Below are positions 58,840-64,000 of a stretch of 64,000 nucleotides of DNA, in pieces. The stretch spans positions 1,302,001 to 1,366,000 of the forward strand of contig CM065884.1 of assembly GCA_033439255.1 (NCBI GenBank). The letters run 5' to 3'. This stretch comes from Hericium rajendrae (Eukaryota > Basidiomycota > Agaricomycetes > Russulales > Hericiaceae). Position 1 is the first letter of the stretch. Every line of letters starts with the position of its first letter. The position numbers and the translations under genes are program-made. The notes under the pieces are model-generated. The model saw nothing but the letters and a program-made list of their open reading frames with translations, had not been told where the DNA came from and searched no databases.

Positions 58840-60415
58840 ATGGATACCCCGTCCCACTTGTCAGAAATAAAGGAACTTGATTCCCAGCAGAGGTTTGCTT
58901 TGGAAAAAGGTCTGTGTCGAGGATACTCTTGCGACGGAGGATGAGCCCTGATAAGACTACTTGAAGGCGGTTTCACCACCGTGTCCAGTGTTCTCTTCGT
59001 TCCGCCGCACGACGTAGAGAAGAGGTGTCGACTCACACCTCTTGACGCCAAACGAATCATAGAAATTGTATGCAAAGCTCTCCATCGACCACCACGTCCG
59101 TTGGACACCATATCGGACCCTGAAGAGCATGCAATTAGCACGGGCGATGCGGCGCTCGATGAGATGCTGAATGGCGGTATTCGAACAGGCATGGTGTGGG
59201 AGCTGGTTGGCGAGTCGTAAGTTCGTCTTCCCCCTTTGGATCCTGGCTGAGAGAAAGCAGAGCTTCTGGGAAGACCCAACTGGCGTTGCATCTGTCTTTG
59301 CACGTCCAAGCCCCGGTAGCCCAGGGCGGCCTTCTGGGTTCTGCATGCTACCTGACAACACATGCGGCCCTACCGACACCACGTCTGATTGAGCTATCAC
59401 AGCAGCATCCTGTGCTGTCTTCGGTATCCTGCACTCTATCGAACATCCAAACGATAGAGACCAAATCCGTCGAGGTCTTGCTCTTCGTGCTCTCGACAGC
59501 ATTCCCATCATACATCGAATCTCCGGACCGCAATTCCTTACCCGTCAAGTTGGTCGTCCTCGATTCCCTCGCAGATCTCTTCTCAGAGGACAAAGCCTCA
59601 ACAAACAATCTGAGAGAGCGCTCGAAAAACCTCGCAGAAATCTCGTCGCGGCTTCACACACTGGCCAACAAGTACCAAATCGCCGTCGTGGTAGTGAACC
59701 AGGTCGTCGACGTCTGGGACCGCGATCCCGATGCAGACAGAGGCCAACCTGGCGAGCTTATCTACGCCGAACACGCACGCCTTGTTTAATCGCGCGGACA
59801 GCATACCCGGGAAGACAGGAAGAGCGCGGCACTGGGCCTCGTCTGGGCGAACCAGGTCAACGCGCGGATCATGCTCACACGCACGAGCAGGCGGCGACAT
59901 CTTGACGAGTTGCCCGAGGATGCAAGGCTGAAACGGCGACGGGTGGAGGGGCGGGGTCGCATGTTCCGGGCGCCGCGGCTGCTGCTGCACAACAGGATCA
60001 GCCTGTGCTCATTCGACGGCTGACCGTCCTCTACAGCTCCATTTCCGAGCCTGCGTCTATCGATTTCGTGATCACGCCCCAGGGCATCCAGACGATCAAC
60101 GACAGCATACCGCCCTCGAGACCAACGGCCATACCCCCAACAAGTCGGAATGCGGCAGTATCGCGAATACCCACCATACCCAATCATGCTCGACCTCTCA
60201 TGGCAGAAGTGACGTTGCTGGACGTCGCTTCAGCCGAAAACGAGCTTCAGACGACGTCCGTCGACCATTCTTCATCATCCGAACATGCACCAGAAGAAGA
60301 GGATGAGGATTCATATTATTGGGACCAGTCTGAAGATCCGATTCCTGAGGATCTGGACTTGGACGCATGGGAGCGGAGTATTATCCAGTCGAGCTCTTCT
60401 GGCATGGGTTCTTGA
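58840..60415 (+). CDS. RAD51 paralog (XRCC3/Rad57-like)
   Basis: RecA-fold recombination mediator. Seen: VSSVLFVPPHDVEKRCRLTPLDAKRI; GDAALDEMLNGGIRTGMVWELVGESASGKTQLAL with Walker A completed across a 61-nt intron; ACYLTTHAALPTPRL; Walker B VKLVVLDSLADLF; YQIAVVVVNQVVDVWDRDPDA; then AEHARL, FNRADSIPG, ALGLVWANQVNARIMLTRT; and LIRRLTVLYSSISEPASIDF with an acidic tail. The conserved stretches after Walker B sit in different frames: one extra base near 59787, one base lost from a G-run near 59811 (before AALGLVW), and one lost near 59957. No introns explain these. The first exon (from 58840, MDTPSHLSEIKELDSQQ) is a reasonable but unproven start. Confidence 0.8.
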
Positions 60416-60938
60416 TATCTACTAAACAATCATCGTCCGCATCTGACCTTGACAACGGAAACTACTAATACCCCACCGTAGCTGACAACATGTACACTTG
60501 TAGCTATAATGTACCTACTGATATCTTTCGCAGTGGAACGCAGCATTAGAACTGACCAGAAGATTGAAGAGATTCCAGAAGATTGAAGACGTCATCGATA
60601 TGCCGATCCCTAAGAGCAGTCTGAACCACGCAGGACATTTACATGAATGAACGACCATCCTATATTCTTGGTCGTTCAATATTACATATACCATTCCATT
60701 TCGATGAGAACGCAGGTGCTGACAGGAAAGACAAGGGAGATAGTAAAGTACAACGGAAGACAATCCGAGCAGTATTCGTGGTAGAAAGAGTGGGAGGGTA
60801 TGAGTTAAAGAGATAAGACGTCGAGATGCCGACTGAAGAGGACCGTCCAGATGACCACTGACATACCTCTCCCAATAATATCTAAGTCGGTAGCGTCCAG
60901 GCCATCATAGACGGAGACAATCAAGTTACGCGGTCTGA
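60416..60938. other. Intergenic, convergent genes, with short hairpin
   Basis: Between the 3' ends of the RAD51 paralog and ATG8. A perfect 10-bp inverted repeat, TGAACGACCA at 60648-60657 and TGGTCGTTCA at 60669-60678, has an 11-nt loop. Otherwise nothing recognised. Confidence 0.7.
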
Positions 60939-61587
<649 letters not shown>

Positions 61588-62165
61588 GATGGATTACAGA
61601 TGACGGCGGGGGTAGATAGAGAGCTGAATGCTGCGGTACTGATAGCTGTTGAAAGGGCGGTGGAGGAGAGTACGCGGCGAAGTTGAGAGAGCAAGCTGAG
61701 GAAGTCGACCGCCCTTTGGACAACGCCCCTCCGCGTGACGTGACTCGTGTGCACAACACGCCACAACAGCGCGCCTTCGTCGCGAAGACCCTCTATCCGG
61801 GCCTCTTCAGCGTTCCATCTCACAGCCTTCACCGCATGTTCTGTACTTGTTTTCAAATAAGTTTATCACCATGCGGTTCGTACATAAGTGATTTTTTCCT
61901 CCAGGGGCGACCAGCTGAAGTCATGATATCGCATTGGTAATCACCGCAAGTGCGCAGACAGTACATGTCGGTATTTGTCGGTGCCGCTTCGATACCCCCG
62001 TTCACAGGTGAGTCTGAGGCAGATTACCGCAGGCTTCTGCCTGTGTTCTCGCCGGAGTCAAGGCCAAAATGAGCCTTTACTCTCAGCTTACTCTCAATTG
62101 TCGCTACTGACTCGATGAGATTCTACCTTCACTCCCCTTCCTATTCTGACACCATTCTAGAGAAT
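61588..62165. other. Intergenic
   Basis: 578 bp between the DIS3 stop and the ATG8 start, both minus strand. It includes the ATG8 promoter; no other feature recognised. Confidence 0.6.
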
Positions 62166-64000
62166 TTACAGTGATCGGGAGTCTATCGGATGAACCAACG
62201 TCATCTTCACCTTGCCTCGCTGCGTATTCCGATCCTTCTCCACCTCGATGTTGACGGTGACCTTATCGAATACCGATATCTGGACGTCCTTGCCATCCGA
62301 AGGAACCGTAATTGTGTAATTGTCGGCGTCGAATTGAATATCACGCTTGAATATGATAAGTCCTTCGATTCCCAATCTGCAGGAGCAAAGACAATAGATT
62401 CTCAGCATGAATGCAAATCCAGTTAACACAGAGCTTACTTTGATACGAAGACGCCCAGGCCATTGCGGAATGTGCGAATAACGAAAGCATCTTCATGGAC
62501 TTGGGTTTTGCCCTCCTGTTGTGCCTTCTCCGCACGGCCCTTCAATGCAAGACCGACGTAAAATTGGACACTAGCTCTCCCCGCCATCTGGGCCATGCGA
62601 TGTCTGCGATTGACCACATCGAGCACTCTCTCTACGTGAGACTTGGAATGTAGAGTGGTATGGAGAGGTGTGTGATCGATCGCTGCGGACAGTTGGCGAT
62701 GGGCCAGGACGTCTGTTACAGGGATGAGCATCGCACACCGAATCATGTCGCAGACGGAGCTCACCTGCATAGCGACGAATTGGGCTGGTAAAGTGCGTAT
62801 AGATTGGGGTTGCCAGACCATAATGCCCGAAAGTGTCACGGGAGACGCTCCCAGAACAAAAATATTCTGCAGACAACATGCATCTCGTCGCCATGATACG
62901 GACGAGTGTATTGAACGCAGGTTCTTTCGGATCCTGAAACAAAAGAATGAAATTATGATTAAAAAAAACCTCAGATACGCGTTGAACTTACAATGCATTT
63001 ATCAAGTGAAGCAGCAAGAGCGCCAGAGCTGGAAACATCAAGGTTTAAGCCGCGCTTCTTCTTGAGGATGTCCTGCAATTTCTCGAAGTTTGTCGGTGGT
63101 GGTGGCATGTGGCGCCTGTTATTTACTTTTAGCGACAAAGTCAGAATGAAGATACATTTTACTCACCGGAGAACAGCTGTCTGAGGGAAAGCCTCCTCAA
63201 TCTTCTTAGCGACAGTGATGTTCGCAAGCAACATGAACTCTTCGACGAGGCTGTTGGTTTCCCTCATCTCTTTCTGCTCGACATCGATCGGCTCCGAGGA
63301 TTCTGAACTGTCGAGATAAATCTTGACCTCTGGCGATGCGAGATTCAGTGCGCCCGCGTCCATCCGCGCCTGCCTCAATTGAACAGCCAGCGTATTCAGA
63401 AGTCGGATGCTATACGTAAGGTCATCTTGCAGATGCCTGCATCTCATGTTAGCAAAAGAAAAAAGTTACAGGAAAAGCTGCCTTACGGGTCGTCTTTGCG
63501 TATTTGGGCTTCCTCGTATGTGAATGCAGACTTTGACGCGATGACAGACTTTGTGAACCGAACATTGACAATCTTTGCATCTGGGGTTAATTCCTGACAT
63601 GAGCAGCTTTAGCAGATAACGTCTCAAGAGTAATGCATCGCATACCCAAATCACGGAGAAAGCCAAGCGCTCGACATTCGGTCGTAAGGAGCAAAGATTC
63701 GTGCCCAGAAGCGAAGGCAACATGTCGATCCGCTTGTCGACCAAGTAGACCGTTGTACCTCTGGCAGCAGCTTCGTCGTCCATTGGGTTGTTGGGATGAA
63801 CAAAGTGCGATACATCGGCAATATCTAGATATGGCCGATGGAGATCAACGATCGAATCACAGGGCAAAAAAAGACTAAGGCCACTCACGGACGCCTGCTT
63901 CGATGTTTCCGTTCGGTAGTTTGCGAGCATGTAGTGCGTCGTCGATATCTTGACAGCCTGGACATGACAAGCATGTAAGCCAGAATTCGGGACATCAAAA
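62166..64000 (-). CDS. DIS3: Exosome RNase DIS3/RRP44, 3' part (5' end beyond window)
   Basis: Catalytic subunit of the RNA exosome. The first exon in view encodes [22 protein letters not shown], the RNB-domain metal-binding Asp cluster. Then [55 protein letters not shown], a helical part [63 protein letters not shown], and the C-terminal S1-like domain ([32 protein letters not shown]) ending PIDSRSL at 62166. At the window edge the exon is preceded by an AG acceptor (CATGTCCAG), so an intron and the PIN/cold-shock part lie outside. No frame break was noticed. Confidence 0.95.

Overview
The window looks like nuclear DNA of a filamentous basidiomycete, most likely an Agaricomycete (polypore-like). 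The genes are dense and carry many short introns of about 45-75 nt with GT-AG borders. Mobile DNA of the Agaricomycete type is present, and the families include NADP-type short-chain reductases, fungal monocarboxylate transporters, HID1, ATG8, PET100, QCR7 and a serine-rich GPI-anchored cupredoxin. All calls are from reading the sequence; no search was run.

Bases 1-19,220 are a transposon-rich island. In order it holds: a GC-rich low-complexity block; a minus-strand P-element/THAP9-like transposase-type gene with a 33-bp coding minisatellite; a CTATAG-rich AT block; a complete-looking IS630/Tc1-mariner-like DNA transposon (6592-9629, 29-bp terminal inverted repeats, TA target duplication); a second GC-rich block; a second CTATAG-rich block; and a Ulp1-like protease gene split by a Ty1/copia retrotransposon (12656-19050). 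The retrotransposon has 397-bp LTRs and a GGGAT target duplication, and it is itself interrupted by a 1-kb foreign insert.

From 20.7 kb onward the window is ordinary euchromatin. The genes, with strand, are: STRAP-type WD40 (+), an NTF2-fold protein (+), a mitochondrial-type SDR (+), an EST1/SMG6-like PIN nuclease (+), nucleoside diphosphate kinase (-), QCR7 (+), two tandem monocarboxylate transporter paralogs (-), transketolase (-), a CMC2-like twin CX9C protein (+), a serine/threonine dehydratase (+), PET100 (-), glutamate decarboxylase (-), DNA polymerase delta subunit 2 (+), a GPI-anchored cupredoxin-like protein (+), HID1 (+), a RAD51 paralog (+), ATG8 (-), and the 3' part of DIS3/RRP44 (-). 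NDK/QCR7 and TKL/CMC2 are head-to-head pairs. QCR7, CMC2 and PET100 all serve respiratory complexes III and IV.

Six of these conserved genes (STRAP, NTF2-like, SDR, EST1-like, QCR7, RAD51 paralog) read correctly only if single-base indels are assumed, mostly one base lost from a short G or C run. Several others (NDK, CMC2, PET100, dehydratase, POLD2, cupredoxin) add up to clean frames. This pattern fits residual consensus errors of a long-read assembly better than gene death.
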